Positions 7,350-15,255 of a stretch of DNA of 22,644 nucleotides are shown here, one piece after another (position 1 is the first letter of the stretch; each line of letters opens with the position of its first letter). The stretch spans positions 1-22,644 of the forward strand of contig DASUJY010000042.1 in NCBI GenBank assembly GCA_036279015.1. The letters are read 5' to 3'. The notes beneath the pieces are model-generated. The model was not told the origin of the DNA. It did not search any database and saw only the letters and a list, made by a program, of their open reading frames with translations. Position numbers and translations under genes: made by a program. The stretch comes from DATEOR01 sp036279015. GTDB lineage: Bacteria > Actinomycetota > Thermoleophilia > Gaiellales > Gaiellaceae.

Positions 7350-9766
7350 CTCCGGAGCCGCTCGCCGTCCGAGTCCCAAAGCGGCTCGGCGGCTACCTCG
7401 CCGGCGATCCAGTCGCCGAAGATCTCGACCTCGACGGCCTGCCCGACCGCGGCAGCCGCGCTCGGGAGGTAGGCGTAGGCGATCGAGCGCTCGACGCTGT
7501 AGCCGTAGCCACCGCTCGTCACGCGGCCGACCGCCTCGCCCTCGACGCGCACCGGCTCGGAGCCGAGCGCGACCGAGCGCGGATCGGCCAGCACGAGGCA
7601 GGCGAGCCGCCGCTCCGGCTCGTCCTTCGCGGCGGCCTCGAGCGCGTCGCGCCCGAGGAAGTCGCCCTTGTCGAGCTTGACGGCGAACCCGAGGCCGGCC
7701 TCGTAGGGGTTCTCGTCCGGCGTGATGTCGGCGCCCCAGACGCGATAGCCCTTCTCGAGCCGGAGCGAGTCGATCGCCTTGTAGCCGCCCGCGACGAGGC
7801 CGTGCTCGCGCCCCGCCTCCCAGATCGTGTCCCAGAGCCGCAGACCGAACTCCATCGGGCAGTAGAGCTCCCAGCCGAGCTCGCCGACGTAGGTGACCCG
7901 AAGAGCGAGGCACGGGACGGGCCCGACGGCGATCTCCTGCGCCCGCATGTAGCGGAACGCGTCGTTGCCGAGGTCGGCTTCGGTGAGCGGCGCGAGGATC
8001 TCGCGCGCGGCCGGGCCCCAGAGGCCGAGGCAGGCGTAGCGCGACGTGACGTCCTCGACCTGCACGCTGCCGTCGGCCGGCAGATGGCGCCTGATCCAGG
8101 CCGCGTCGTGGCGCCCGAACGCCGTCCCCGTGACGATGCGAAACCGGTCCTCGGCCAGCCGCGTGACGGTGAAGTCGCACTCGATGCCGCCGCGGCGGTT
8201 CAGCATCTGCGTGTATGTGATTGCCCCGACCTCCCGCGCGACACGGTTGTCGCACATGCCCTCGAGGAAGGCGGCCGCCCCCGCGCCGAGGATCTCGAGC
8301 TTGGCGAAGGACGTCTCGTCGAAGAGCGCGGCGGCTTCCCGGCAGGCGCGGTGCTCGGCGCCGATCGCCGCCGACCAGATCTCCCCGGCCCAGCCGCGTG
8401 GCCGCAGACCCTCGTCACCCTGCGCGGCGTTCGGCTCGAACCAGTTCGCCCGCTCCCAGCCCGACTTCTCTCCGAACGAGGCGCCGAGCTCCTCGAAGCG
8501 CGCGTAGGTGGGCGAGAGCCGCAGCGGCCGCCCGGCGAGACGCTCCTGCCCCGGATACTTGATGTCGTAGTAGGTGGAGTAGACCTCGTGCGTGCGGGCG
8601 AGCGTGTACTCGCCGCTTCCGTACTGCGCGCCGAAGCGGCGCGAGTCCATCTCCCAGACGTCGAGACCCGGCACGCCTTCGACGATCCACTCGGCGACGA
8701 GCCGGCCCATCCCGCCCGCGCCGGCGAGCCCGTGGGCGCAGAATCCGGCGGCGACCCAGAAGCCGCGCACCTCCGATTCCCCGAGGATGAACTCGCCGTC
8801 CGGCGTGAAGGCCTCGGGGCCGTTGATGAGGCGGACGACCTCGGCCTCCTCGAGCCCCGGCACGCGCACGATCGCGTTCTGAAGGAGCTCGTCGAATCGC
8901 TCCCAGTCCTCCGGCAGGAGCTTGCCGTTGAAATCCGGCGGAATCCCGTCCAGGCCCCACGGCGCAGGGTTCCGCTCGTACCCGCCCATCACGAGGCCGC
9001 CGGACTCGCCGCGGAAGTAGACGAGCAACGACGGGTCGCGCATCGTCGGGATGTCCAGCGGGATCCCGCTCGGCCGGGTGACCAGGTACTCGTGCGCCAT
9101 CGGGACGATCGGGACTCTGACTCCGGCGAGGCGGCCGATCTCCCCGGCGAACATGCCGCCCGCGTTGACGACGACCTCCGTCTCGATCGAGCCCTTGTCC
9201 GTCTCCACTCCGACGACCCGGCCTCCCTCGAGACCGATCCCGGTCACGCGCGTCGCCGTGTAGATCTCGGCGCCGCGCCGCCTGGCGCCCTCGGCAAGCG
9301 CGAAGGTGAGCTGGCTCGGATCGATGTAGCCGTCCGTCGGCAGGTAGGCGGCCCCGAGGACGCCGTCGGTCGAGATCGGCGGGAAGAGCTCCGCGGCCCG
9401 CTCGGCCGAGACGAGCTCGAGCGGCAGCCCGAAGGTCTTCGCCCAGCCAGCCTGGCGGCGCAGCTCCTGCATCCGCTCCTCCGAGGAGGCCAGGCGCAGC
9501 GATCCGACCTCGTGCCACCCGGTCTCGAGCCCCACCTCCTCTTCGAGCGTCCGGTAGAGGTCGACGGAGTTCATCATCATCTTCGTGAGGCTGATCGAGC
9601 CGCGCAGCTGCCCGACGAGACCGGCCGAGTGGAACGTCGACCCGCTCGTCAGGTCGGCGCGCTCACAAAGGACGACGTCGTCCCAGCCGAGCCGGGCGAG
9701 CCAGTAGAGGATCGAGGCGCCGCCGACTCCGCCGCCCACTACGACCGCCGTTGCGCGGGACTTCAC
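7346..9766 (-). CDS. Dimethylglycine/sarcosine dehydrogenase-like FAD oxidase (DAO + aminomethyltransferase domains)
   Basis: An 806-aa two-part flavoenzyme. Residues about 1-370 are a DAO-type FAD domain with the dinucleotide motif VVVGGGVGGASIL (8-20) and SGSTFHSAGLVGQLRG (41-56), where H46 sits at the position of the covalently flavinylated histidine of dimethylglycine/sarcosine dehydrogenases. A linker (FAO_M-like) follows, then a GcvT-like folate-binding region (about 430-690) and a GcvT C-terminal barrel. Such enzymes oxidatively demethylate N-methyl amines, passing the C1 unit to tetrahydrofolate or releasing formaldehyde; 4-methylaminobutanoate oxidase is another relative. GTG at 9766 overlaps the stop of the kinase-like gene by 4 nt. 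The exact substrate is not decided by the sequence. Confidence 0.9.
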   Translation of the reverse strand: MKSRATAVVVGGGVGGASILYWLARLGWDDVVLCERADLTSGSTFHSAGLVGQLRGSISLTKMMMNSVDLYRTLEEEVGLETGWHEVGSLRLASSEERMQELRRQAGWAKTFGLPLELVSAERAAELFPPISTDGVLGAAYLPTDGYIDPSQLTFALAEGARRRGAEIYTATRVTGIGLEGGRVVGVETDKGSIETEVVVNAGGMFAGEIGRLAGVRVPIVPMAHEYLVTRPSGIPLDIPTMRDPSLLVYFRGESGGLVMGGYERNPAPWGLDGIPPDFNGKLLPEDWERFDELLQNAIVRVPGLEEAEVVRLINGPEAFTPDGEFILGESEVRGFWVAAGFCAHGLAGAGGMGRLVAEWIVEGVPGLDVWEMDSRRFGAQYGSGEYTLARTHEVYSTYYDIKYPGQERLAGRPLRLSPTYARFEELGASFGEKSGWERANWFEPNAAQGDEGLRPRGWAGEIWSAAIGAEHRACREAAALFDETSFAKLEILGAGAAAFLEGMCDNRVAREVGAITYTQMLNRRGGIECDFTVTRLAEDRFRIVTGTAFGRHDAAWIRRHLPADGSVQVEDVTSRYACLGLWGPAAREILAPLTEADLGNDAFRYMRAQEIAVGPVPCLALRVTYVGELGWELYCPMEFGLRLWDTIWEAGREHGLVAGGYKAIDSLRLEKGYRVWGADITPDENPYEAGLGFAVKLDKGDFLGRDALEAAAKDEPERRLACLVLADPRSVALGSEPVRVEGEAVGRVTSGGYGYSVERSIAYAYLPSAAAAVGQAVEVEIFGDWIAGEVAAEPLWDSDGERLRS

Positions 9767-10644
9767 GCCCGCACCGAGAGCGCGTCCTCGAAGCCGGGAG
9801 CGGCCGCAGTCCGTTCGAGACGGCCAAAATGCTCGTCTGCGTAGGCGACGAAATCGACGTCCAGCTCGGAGATCCCCTGCTGGACGACCCCCCACATCGC
9901 CTCGCGGAAGTCGGACATGAAGCGCATGAGCGTGAGCGCGGCCGCGTTCGGTGGCTCGGCGGCGCCGAAGTACGCGCGCAGGAAGGCCTCGTTCTCCTCG
10001 TCGCCGAGTTCGTGGTTGATGGAGAAGTTCGCCAGGTCGAAGAACGGATCGCCCATCCCCGCGTACTCCCAGTCGACGATGCGAATCGACTCGCCGTCGT
10101 CGAGAAAGTTCGCGTTCAGCAGGTCGTTGTGACAGGGACGCGGATCGGCCTGCCCGCGCGCCTGCTCGATCCGGCCCGCGATCTCCCGGGCCCACCCGTA
10201 CCGGTCCGGCACGGCCACGCCGTGCTCCCGCGCCGTCTCGGCATAGGTCTCGACGACCCGAAAGCTGTCGAAGCGTCCGGGAAAGGCCGGACCGTCGTGG
10301 ATCCGGCGGAGCGTGGCGGCGACGCGCGCGATCCTCTCCGGGCGGCGCATCTCCTCGATCGGGATCGGCCTGCCTTCGATGAACCGTGTGACGAGATAGC
10401 CCTCGGGACGCACGAAGTCGATCACCTCCGCGCCGACTCCGATCGCGGCGGCCGCCCGCGAGGCGCCGTGCTCGTCCTCGCGGTCGATCCCGAGCAGGGA
10501 GGTGTCCTTGCCGCCGATCCGCAGGACGAGCACCTCGCCGTCAACGGTCACCTTGAAGTTGTGGTTCGTGATGCCGCCCCCCAGCGGCTCGATGTCGGCG
10601 GCCCGCTCAGGCCACAGGCGCTCCACGATCTCCTCAGCGTTCAT
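9763..10644 (-). CDS. Choline-kinase/aminoglycoside-phosphotransferase-like kinase
   Basis: A 293-aa small-molecule kinase of the choline/ethanolamine kinase-APH fold. LGGGITNHNFKV (21-32) is the choline-kinase-like glycine-rich loop; CHNDLLNANFL (171-181) is the Brenner motif with catalytic D174; IVDWEYAGMGDPFFDLANF (189-207) is the metal-binding motif with D191, both closer to choline/ethanolamine kinases than to antibiotic kinases. ATG at 10644 has TAGTAT 6 nt upstream. It is coupled by a 4-nt overlap to the downstream methylamine-type oxidase, so its substrate is probably an amino alcohol or related amine, not a drug. That link is inference. Confidence 0.87.
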   Translation of the reverse strand: MNAEEIVERLWPERAADIEPLGGGITNHNFKVTVDGEVLVLRIGGKDTSLLGIDREDEHGASRAAAAIGVGAEVIDFVRPEGYLVTRFIEGRPIPIEEMRRPERIARVAATLRRIHDGPAFPGRFDSFRVVETYAETAREHGVAVPDRYGWAREIAGRIEQARGQADPRPCHNDLLNANFLDDGESIRIVDWEYAGMGDPFFDLANFSINHELGDEENEAFLRAYFGAAEPPNAAALTLMRFMSDFREAMWGVVQQGISELDVDFVAYADEHFGRLERTAAAPGFEDALSVRA

Positions 10645-10650
10645 CGGGCG

Positions 10651-10656
10651 ATACTA
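10651..10656 (-). promoter_or_regulatory. Probable -10 box of the kinase-oxidase operon
   Basis: TAGTAT on the minus strand, 6 nt before the ATG at 10644 (leaderless spacing). The same bases read ATACTA on the plus strand, just before the divergent NUDIX GTG at 10662; there GATACT (10650-10655) sits 6 nt from the start, so both genes may use overlapping -10 boxes within 17 bp. Confidence 0.5.
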
Positions 10657-10661
10657 CGGCC

Positions 10662-11072
10662 GTGAACCTCGTCGAGCATCCTCCGACCGTCGGGCTCGTC
10701 GTCGTGGACGGGGGCGAGCTCGTCGCCGTTCGGCAAACGCGGCCGGGCTCGGAGTCGCGCACCCTCGAGCTGCCCTCCGGGAAGCTCGAGGACGGAGAGA
10801 CGCCGGCCGAGGCGGCCGCGCGCGAGCTGGCGGAGGAGTGCGGCCTCGCCGCCGAGGAGCTCAGCGAGATCGGCACGTTCTGGGCCGCGCCCGCCTACTC
10901 GACGGAGCTCGTGCACGTCTTCGTGGCGTCGGGCCTCTCCCCCTCCGCGGCGACGAGCGCCGACGAGGACGAGGACATCGACGTCGAGCGCGTGCCGATC
11001 ACGGAGGCGTTCGCGCGCCTCGACGACGCGTGCTCGATCGCCGCGCTCGCGCTCTGGCTCGAGCGCCGGTGA
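10662..11072 (+). CDS. NUDIX hydrolase, ADP-ribose-pyrophosphatase-like
   Basis: A 136-aa hydrolase of nucleoside diphosphates linked to another moiety. A perfect Nudix box (GX5EX7REUXEEXGU) runs from G40 to L62, with metal-binding glutamates in RELAEE. The context TLELPSGKLEDGET and the following WAAPAYSTELVHVFVA resemble ADP-ribose pyrophosphatases, so ADP-ribose or a related sugar nucleotide is the best guess. GTG at 10662 lies 17 nt from the divergent kinase start. Its stop overlaps the next gene's GTG by 4 nt. Confidence 0.88.
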   Translation: MNLVEHPPTVGLVVVDGGELVAVRQTRPGSESRTLELPSGKLEDGETPAEAAARELAEECGLAAEELSEIGTFWAAPAYSTELVHVFVASGLSPSAATSADEDEDIDVERVPITEAFARLDDACSIAALALWLERR

Positions 11073-11479
11073 TCCCGGCTGCCTGGCTCTCCGACCTCGA
11101 GCGCTCGCTGGCCGAGGACGAGAGCGGAGAGAACCTCGCAACGGCGCTCGTCGTTCTCGCTTCCGTCGCCGGCCGCGAGGTCGAGATTCCGGAGGCTGAG
11201 GCTCACGGCGCCGGCCGGCGCGCGCTGCTCCTCCTCGCGGCCGGAGGAGACCCGGAGCGGGGCCTCGACCTCAACGGGCGCGCGGTGAGCGCGCTCGCGG
11301 AGGACGTGCGCACCGTCGACCGCCAGCTCGCCCTCGAGCACGGCCTCGACGATCTGAAGGCCGAGGCGAAGGGCCTCCCGCACGTCTCCGAGGCGCTGGC
11401 AGCGCTGCGCGCCACGCCCGATGTGGCGTGGCGCGCGTACGCCTGTTCCTTGCTCGCCGAAGAGCTCGGCGAGAGCTGA
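11069..11479 (+). CDS. Conserved-looking hypothetical protein downstream of the NUDIX gene
   Basis: A 136-aa protein that I do not recognise. It is rich in Ala, Leu and Glu, with no signal peptide, membrane segment or cysteine pair; the predicted character is a soluble helical protein. It opens MIPAAWLSDLERSLAEDESG and ends SLLAEELGES. GTG at 11069 overlaps the NUDIX stop by 4 nt and codon usage (strong G/C in third positions) matches its neighbours, which is the main support for it being a real gene. It ends exactly one base before the stop of the convergent permease. Confidence 0.6.
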   Translation: MIPAAWLSDLERSLAEDESGENLATALVVLASVAGREVEIPEAEAHGAGRRALLLLAAGGDPERGLDLNGRAVSALAEDVRTVDRQLALEHGLDDLKAEAKGLPHVSEALAALRATPDVAWRAYACSLLAEELGES

Positions 11480-13081
11480 CTACCGACCGGCCGGAGCGAT
11501 CCCGGGCTCGCCCTCGACGCCGCGCTCGCGGGCGGCGACCTCCTCGTCCGACATCCGCACCGGGCCCTTGAACCACTTGCGGGCCGAGATGAGATACCAG
11601 CCGCCGAAGAACAGGAGCGCCCCGCCAACCGTGATCGGCGCGTAGTTGACGTCGTTCCAGTTCAGCGAGCCTTCCGTCCACGGGAAGCCGTCCGGGAAGA
11701 GCGGCATCAGGAAGAGGACGCAGATGAGGGCGATCCACCCGATGGCGAGCGGGTCGATCCACTTGTAGTGCTTGCCGAGGTGCCAGGCGCCGCGCTGGAA
11801 GCGCTCGCCGGCCCGGTAGCGCAGGATGATCGGCAGGACGAAGGCGATGTAGAGCCCGATCACGGCGATCGAGGTCCCGACCGCGTAGCCGACGATCGCG
11901 TTCGAGAGCGTCGGCAGCATCAGCGCCCACGAAAGGACGACGATCGCGCAGACCGCGAAGACCGGCACGCGGTCGCCGGCGACCCGGCGCCAGAGCTGGT
12001 GCCCCGGAATCGCGCGGTCGCGGGAGAAGGCGAACATCATCCGCGAGGCCGAGGTCACCGACGCGTTGCCGCAGAAGAACTGGGCCACGCAGGCGATGAA
12101 GAGGCAGAACTCCGCCCAGCGGTCGCCGAGGGCCGTCGTCCAGATCTCCTGGACCGCGAAGCCGCCGGCGCCGATCGCCCCGTCCACGTCCTGAATCGCG
12201 AACGTGACCGCGAGCAGAACGATGAAGCCGAAGATGACCGACACGACGACGGACATGACCATCCCGAGCGCGGCGCCGCGCGAGGCCATCCTCGTCTCCT
12301 CGGAGATGTGCGCCGAGGCGTCGAAGCCGGTGATCGTGTACTGGGCCATCAGGAGCCCGAGGCCGAACACGAACCAGAAGCCCGCGTCGCCGAAGTTCGC
12401 GCCCGAGAAGCCGGAGTTGTTGATCGTCTCCGTGAAGACGAACCCCGCGGAGGCGTGCTGGTCGGGGACGATGAAGAGGACGGCGGCGATGACGAGCACG
12501 CCGACCATGTGCCACCACGCCGAGATCCGGTTCAGCAGGTCGTTCAGCCGGATGCTGAACATGTTCAGGATCAGGTGGCACCCGATGATCACGGAGTAGG
12601 CGACGAAGATCCAGCCCTGCGAGTTCGGGTAGTCGAACCAGAGGTTCAGGAGCGAGGTCCAGAAGATGGCGGCGCCGAAGTCGATCGCCGCGGTGACGGC
12701 GATCTGGCCGATCAGGTTGAACCAGCCTGTGAACCAGCCCCAGCCCGGGCTGCCGAGCCGCGACGACCAGTAGTAGAGGCCTCCCGCGGTCGGCATCGAG
12801 GAGGCGATCTCGCCCATGGCGAGCGAGACGAGGATGCAGAAGCTGCCCACCAGGAGCCAGCCCCAGATGATCGCCACCGGACCGCCCCAGCCGAGCGCGA
12901 TCCAGTAGGACGTCAGGCAGCCCGCGAGGATCGAGATGATCGTGAACGAGATCGCGAAGTTGCCGAAGCCCCCGACCGCGCGGAAGAGCTCCTGCGCGTA
13001 CCCGAGCCTGTGGAGCAGGCCCTCGTCGTCGAGATAATCCGTCTGGTCGGCCGGGCGCTCCATCGGTTCCTGCGTGGTCAT
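11480..13081 (-). CDS. APC-family amino acid/amine permease
   Basis: A 533-aa inner-membrane transporter of the amino acid-polyamine-organocation superfamily, resembling the GABA/choline permease branch (ACT type). About 12 hydrophobic segments alternate with short loops; the first is around FAISFTIISILAGCL. Family landmarks are SMPTAGGLYYW (about 94-104), GFDASAHISEETRMASRGA and RMMFAFSRDRAIPGH. ATG at 13081 has a strong GGAGGAGG ribosome site 4 nt upstream. It diverges from the gamma-glutamyl ligase gene across 88 bp with a shared candidate operator, so the likely cargo is the amine that the ligase modifies. No SD-less leaderless start here, unlike most neighbours. The substrate is inferred from context. 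Confidence 0.9.
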   Translation of the reverse strand: MTTQEPMERPADQTDYLDDEGLLHRLGYAQELFRAVGGFGNFAISFTIISILAGCLTSYWIALGWGGPVAIIWGWLLVGSFCILVSLAMGEIASSMPTAGGLYYWSSRLGSPGWGWFTGWFNLIGQIAVTAAIDFGAAIFWTSLLNLWFDYPNSQGWIFVAYSVIIGCHLILNMFSIRLNDLLNRISAWWHMVGVLVIAAVLFIVPDQHASAGFVFTETINNSGFSGANFGDAGFWFVFGLGLLMAQYTITGFDASAHISEETRMASRGAALGMVMSVVVSVIFGFIVLLAVTFAIQDVDGAIGAGGFAVQEIWTTALGDRWAEFCLFIACVAQFFCGNASVTSASRMMFAFSRDRAIPGHQLWRRVAGDRVPVFAVCAIVVLSWALMLPTLSNAIVGYAVGTSIAVIGLYIAFVLPIILRYRAGERFQRGAWHLGKHYKWIDPLAIGWIALICVLFLMPLFPDGFPWTEGSLNWNDVNYAPITVGGALLFFGGWYLISARKWFKGPVRMSDEEVAARERGVEGEPGIAPAGR

Positions 13082-13085
13082 GCCG

Positions 13086-13093
13086 CCTCCTCC
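13086..13093 (-). promoter_or_regulatory. Strong ribosome binding site of the permease
   Basis: GGAGGAGG on the minus strand, 4 nt before the ATG at 13081. It is stronger than any other in the window and, with a leadered transcript, suggests high translation when the promoter is active. Confidence 0.75.
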
Positions 13094-13111
13094 GGGTGGG
13101 TCTGAGACCGC

Positions 13112-13142
13112 GTATTAGGCCTTTCTGCGGAAACCCTGTCAA
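13112..13142 (-). promoter_or_regulatory. Candidate sigma-70-type promoter of the permease
   Basis: On the minus strand a perfect -35 TTGACA lies at 13137-13142 and TAATAC at 13112-13117, spacing 19 bp (a -10 register one or two bases earlier is possible). Transcription would start near 13105, giving a leader of about 24 nt that includes the GGAGGAGG site. The -35 box overlaps the palindrome at 13139-13152. Confidence 0.5.
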
Positions 13143-13152
13143 GCCTGCTTGA
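13139..13152. promoter_or_regulatory. Candidate shared operator: perfect 6-2-6 palindrome
   Basis: TCAAGC-CT-GCTTGA is a perfect inverted repeat. It covers four of six bases of the permease -35 box and ends 3 bp before the -10 box of the ligase gene, so a dimeric repressor bound here could block both divergent promoters. No regulator gene is adjacent in the window; the protein that binds is unknown. Confidence 0.5.
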
Positions 13153-13155
13153 AGT

Positions 13156-13161
13156 TAGGAT
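13156..13161 (+). promoter_or_regulatory. Probable -10 box of the gamma-glutamyl ligase operon
   Basis: TAGGAT followed by 8 nt and the ATG at 13170, leaderless spacing. It argues for 13170 as the start and against an in-frame ATT/ATG-less extension beginning near 13149. Confidence 0.5.
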
Positions 13162-13169
13162 TTCCTGCC

Positions 13170-14501
13170 ATGACCCTGGACGAGCTCACAGCGGAGATCC
13201 GAAGCGGCGCGATCGACACCGTCGTCGTCGCGTTCACAGACATGCAGGGGCGCCTGCTCGGGAAGCGCGTCCACGGCGAGTTCTTCCTCGAGGGAGAGGT
13301 CGCCGACCACGGCGTCGAGGGTTGCAACTACCTCTTGGCGCTCGACATGGAGATGGATCCGGTGCCCGGCTACGAGATGGCCAACTGGGAGGGCGGCTAC
13401 GGCGACTTCGTCCTGAAGCCCGATCTGGCCACGCTCAGGCGGATCCCCTGGCTCGAGGGCACCGCGCTCGTCCTCTGCGACGTCCTCTGGCACGACGGAT
13501 CGCCTGTGAGCGCGTCACCGCGCCAGGTGCTGAAGCGGCAGGTGGAGCGCGCCGCGGAGCTCGGCTTCACCGCGAAGTTCGGCTCCGAGCTCGAGTTCTA
13601 TCTCCTGAAGGAGACCTACGCCGAGGCCCATGCGAAGGGGTACGAGAACCTCACGCCCTCCGTGCCCTACATCCTCGACTACCACGTGCTCGCGACGAGC
13701 TTCGACGAGCCGTTCCTGCGGCAGATCCGCAACTACATGCACGCTGCCGGGATTCCGGTCGAGAGCTCGAAGGGCGAGGCCTGGCCCGGGCAGCAGGAGG
13801 TCAACTTCCGCTACGCCGACGCGCTCACGATGGCCGACAACCACACGGTCTACAAGAACGGCGCCAAGGAGATCGCCCACCTGAACGGGTGCTCCGTCAC
13901 GTTCATGGCGAAGCCGGATCACACGTGGATCGGCAACTCCTGCCACATCCACGCGAGCCTCTGGCGGGGCGAGGAGAGCGCGTTCGCCGGCGAGTCCGAC
14001 GTCTTCAAGCAGTTCCTCGCCGGGCAGATCGCGTGCTTTCGCGAGCTCGCGCTCTACCTCGCCCCGACGGTCAACTCCTACAAGCGCTACGCGGCCGGGA
14101 GCTGGGCGCCGACGACGCTCGCCTGGGGCCATGACAACCGCACCTGCGGTTTTCGCATCGTCGGCCACGGCGACGGCCTCCGGGCCGAGACGCGCATTCC
14201 CGGCGGCGACGTCAACCCCTACCTGTCGTTCGCGGCCGTGCTCGCGGCAGGGATCTACGGGATCGAGAACGAGCTCGAGCTGCCGCCGCCGCTCGAGGGG
14301 AACGCCTACGAATCGGACGCGGAGCGCTTCCCGCACGCCCTCCGCGAGGCGATCGACGCGCTCGCGGAGGGGCGGATGGCGCGCGCCGCGTTCGGCGACG
14401 ACGTCGTCGACCACTATCTGAACTACGCGCGCACCGAGCAGCGGCTCTTCGACCAGGTCGTGACGGGCTACGAGCGGGAGCGGCTCTACGAGCGTGGCTG
14501 A
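13170..14501 (+). CDS. Glutamine-synthetase-like gamma-glutamyl-amine ligase (PuuA/GlnA4 type)
   Basis: A 443-aa member of the glutamine synthetase superfamily that would join glutamate to an amine with ATP. Metal and active-site motifs are present: GSELEFYLL (E140, E142), GQQEVNF (E210), GNSCHIH (H259), NSYKRY (302-307), CGFRI (R329) and AETRIPGGDVNPYLSFAA (E340, R342). Two signs separate it from housekeeping GlnA: the flap region and C terminus (ELPPPLEGNAYESD) are those of PuuA-like enzymes and lack the GlnA adenylylation tyrosine context, and a gamma-glutamyl hydrolase follows directly. Polyamines, ethanolamine and isopropylamine are known substrates of relatives; which one applies is not visible. 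The next gene's GTG lies 8 nt inside its end. Confidence 0.88.
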   Translation: MTLDELTAEIRSGAIDTVVVAFTDMQGRLLGKRVHGEFFLEGEVADHGVEGCNYLLALDMEMDPVPGYEMANWEGGYGDFVLKPDLATLRRIPWLEGTALVLCDVLWHDGSPVSASPRQVLKRQVERAAELGFTAKFGSELEFYLLKETYAEAHAKGYENLTPSVPYILDYHVLATSFDEPFLRQIRNYMHAAGIPVESSKGEAWPGQQEVNFRYADALTMADNHTVYKNGAKEIAHLNGCSVTFMAKPDHTWIGNSCHIHASLWRGEESAFAGESDVFKQFLAGQIACFRELALYLAPTVNSYKRYAAGSWAPTTLAWGHDNRTCGFRIVGHGDGLRAETRIPGGDVNPYLSFAAVLAAGIYGIENELELPPPLEGNAYESDAERFPHALREAIDALAEGRMARAAFGDDVVDHYLNYARTEQRLFDQVVTGYERERLYERG

Positions 14502-15213
14502 GTCCAAGCCCCTCATCGGGATCACGACGTACGTCGTTCCGGCGAAGTGGAGCTACTGGGACCTCGAGGCGGCGCTGGTTCCCGCCGCCTACGTGCGAGC
14601 GGTGCACGAGGCCGGGGGCCGCGCTCTCCTCGTCCCACCCGATCACAACGCGCTCGAGGAGACGCTCGACGCCCTCGACGGGCTCATCTTCTCGGGGGGC
14701 TCCGACCTCGATCCCGAGCTCTACGGCCAGACGCCCCACGAGGAGACGACCGGAATCGTCCGCGAGCGCGACGAGGCCGAGCTCGCCCTCCTCACGGGAG
14801 CCCTCGAGCGGGACATGCCCGTCCTGGCCATCTGCCGGGGCAGCCAGGTCCTGAACGTCGCCCGGGGCGGCGATCTCGTCCAACACCTGCCCGACGTGAT
14901 CGGCGACGAGAAGCACAAGCACACGCCAGGCGTGTTCGCCGACCACGAGGTCGAGCTCGTCGCCGGCACGCGCGTACGGAGCCTGCTGGGCGACCGAGCG
15001 CCGGTGAAGAGCCACCACCACCAGGGCTTCGGGCGGCTCGGCGACGGCCTGCGGGAGTCCGCCCGCGCCGAGGACGGGACCGTCGAAGCGGTCGAGGATC
15101 CCGAGCGGCGGTTTGCGGTGGGTGTCCTCTGGCATCCCGAAGCCGGCGAGGACTTCGCCCTCTTCCAGGGGCTCGTCGACGAGGCCCGCCGCTACGCGGG
15201 CGAGCGCCGGTAG
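14494..15213 (+). CDS. Gamma-glutamyl-GABA hydrolase-like (PuuD, peptidase C26)
   Basis: A 239-aa class I glutamine-amidotransferase-fold hydrolase that cleaves gamma-glutamyl amide bonds. The nucleophile elbow AICRGSQVLNVARGG holds C114, and the His-Glu pair is H214/E216 in WHPEAGED. FSGGSDLDPELYGQ (66-79) and KSHHHQGF (172-179) are PuuD/C26 hallmarks. The GTG at 14494 lies inside the ligase gene (8-nt overlap), a coupling that implies the two proteins act on the same gamma-glutamylated intermediate: one makes it, the other releases glutamate once the amine part has been oxidised. Related proteins act on gamma-glutamyl-GABA; here the acyl acceptor is unknown. Confidence 0.9.
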   Translation: MAESKPLIGITTYVVPAKWSYWDLEAALVPAAYVRAVHEAGGRALLVPPDHNALEETLDALDGLIFSGGSDLDPELYGQTPHEETTGIVRERDEAELALLTGALERDMPVLAICRGSQVLNVARGGDLVQHLPDVIGDEKHKHTPGVFADHEVELVAGTRVRSLLGDRAPVKSHHHQGFGRLGDGLRESARAEDGTVEAVEDPERRFAVGVLWHPEAGEDFALFQGLVDEARRYAGERR

Positions 15214-15242
15214 CGCGAAAGCCTCCGTTCGGACGAGGCGCT
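15212..15242 (+). terminator. Weak hairpin between the hydrolase and lipoprotein genes
   Basis: GCCTC (15221-15225) pairs with GAGGC (15235-15239) and AGC/GCT can extend the outside; there is a bulge and no T tract. It could pause or end transcription after the hydrolase gene, or be chance in GC-rich DNA. Confidence 0.22.
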
Positions 15243-15247
15243 ACTCT
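15242..15247 (+). promoter_or_regulatory. Probable -10 box of the lipoprotein gene
   Basis: TACTCT followed by 8 nt and GTG at 15256; leaderless spacing supports this GTG as the start. Confidence 0.45.
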
Positions 15248-15255
15248 CCGGCGCA

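Noticed and set aside
6632..9844. Very long plus-strand open frame (1070 codons) opposite the oxidase gene
   Set aside because: The frame is open because of GC-rich codon bias on the opposite strand; the translation is Arg/Ala/Pro-rich with no recognisable domain, while the minus strand encodes a clear FAD/GcvT-type enzyme.
7346..10195. 949-codon extension of the oxidase into the kinase gene
   Set aside because: The first ~143 residues are an out-of-frame reading of the kinase gene; family homology begins at GTG 9766.
11768..13105. 445-codon plus-strand frame opposite the permease
   Set aside because: Charged, low-complexity antisense shadow; no domain.
11271..13142. Long minus-strand frame (623 codons) overlapping the permease
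   Set aside because: Out-of-frame shadow of the permease with Arg/Gly-rich translation; the permease frame has clear membrane segments.
13149..13169. Upstream start for the gamma-glutamyl ligase
   Set aside because: It would place the start inside the palindrome/-10 region; the family begins near MTLDELTAEI at 13170.
15212..15242. Strong terminator after the gamma-glutamyl hydrolase gene
   Set aside because: The hairpin is short, bulged and without a T tract, so it is listed only with low confidence.
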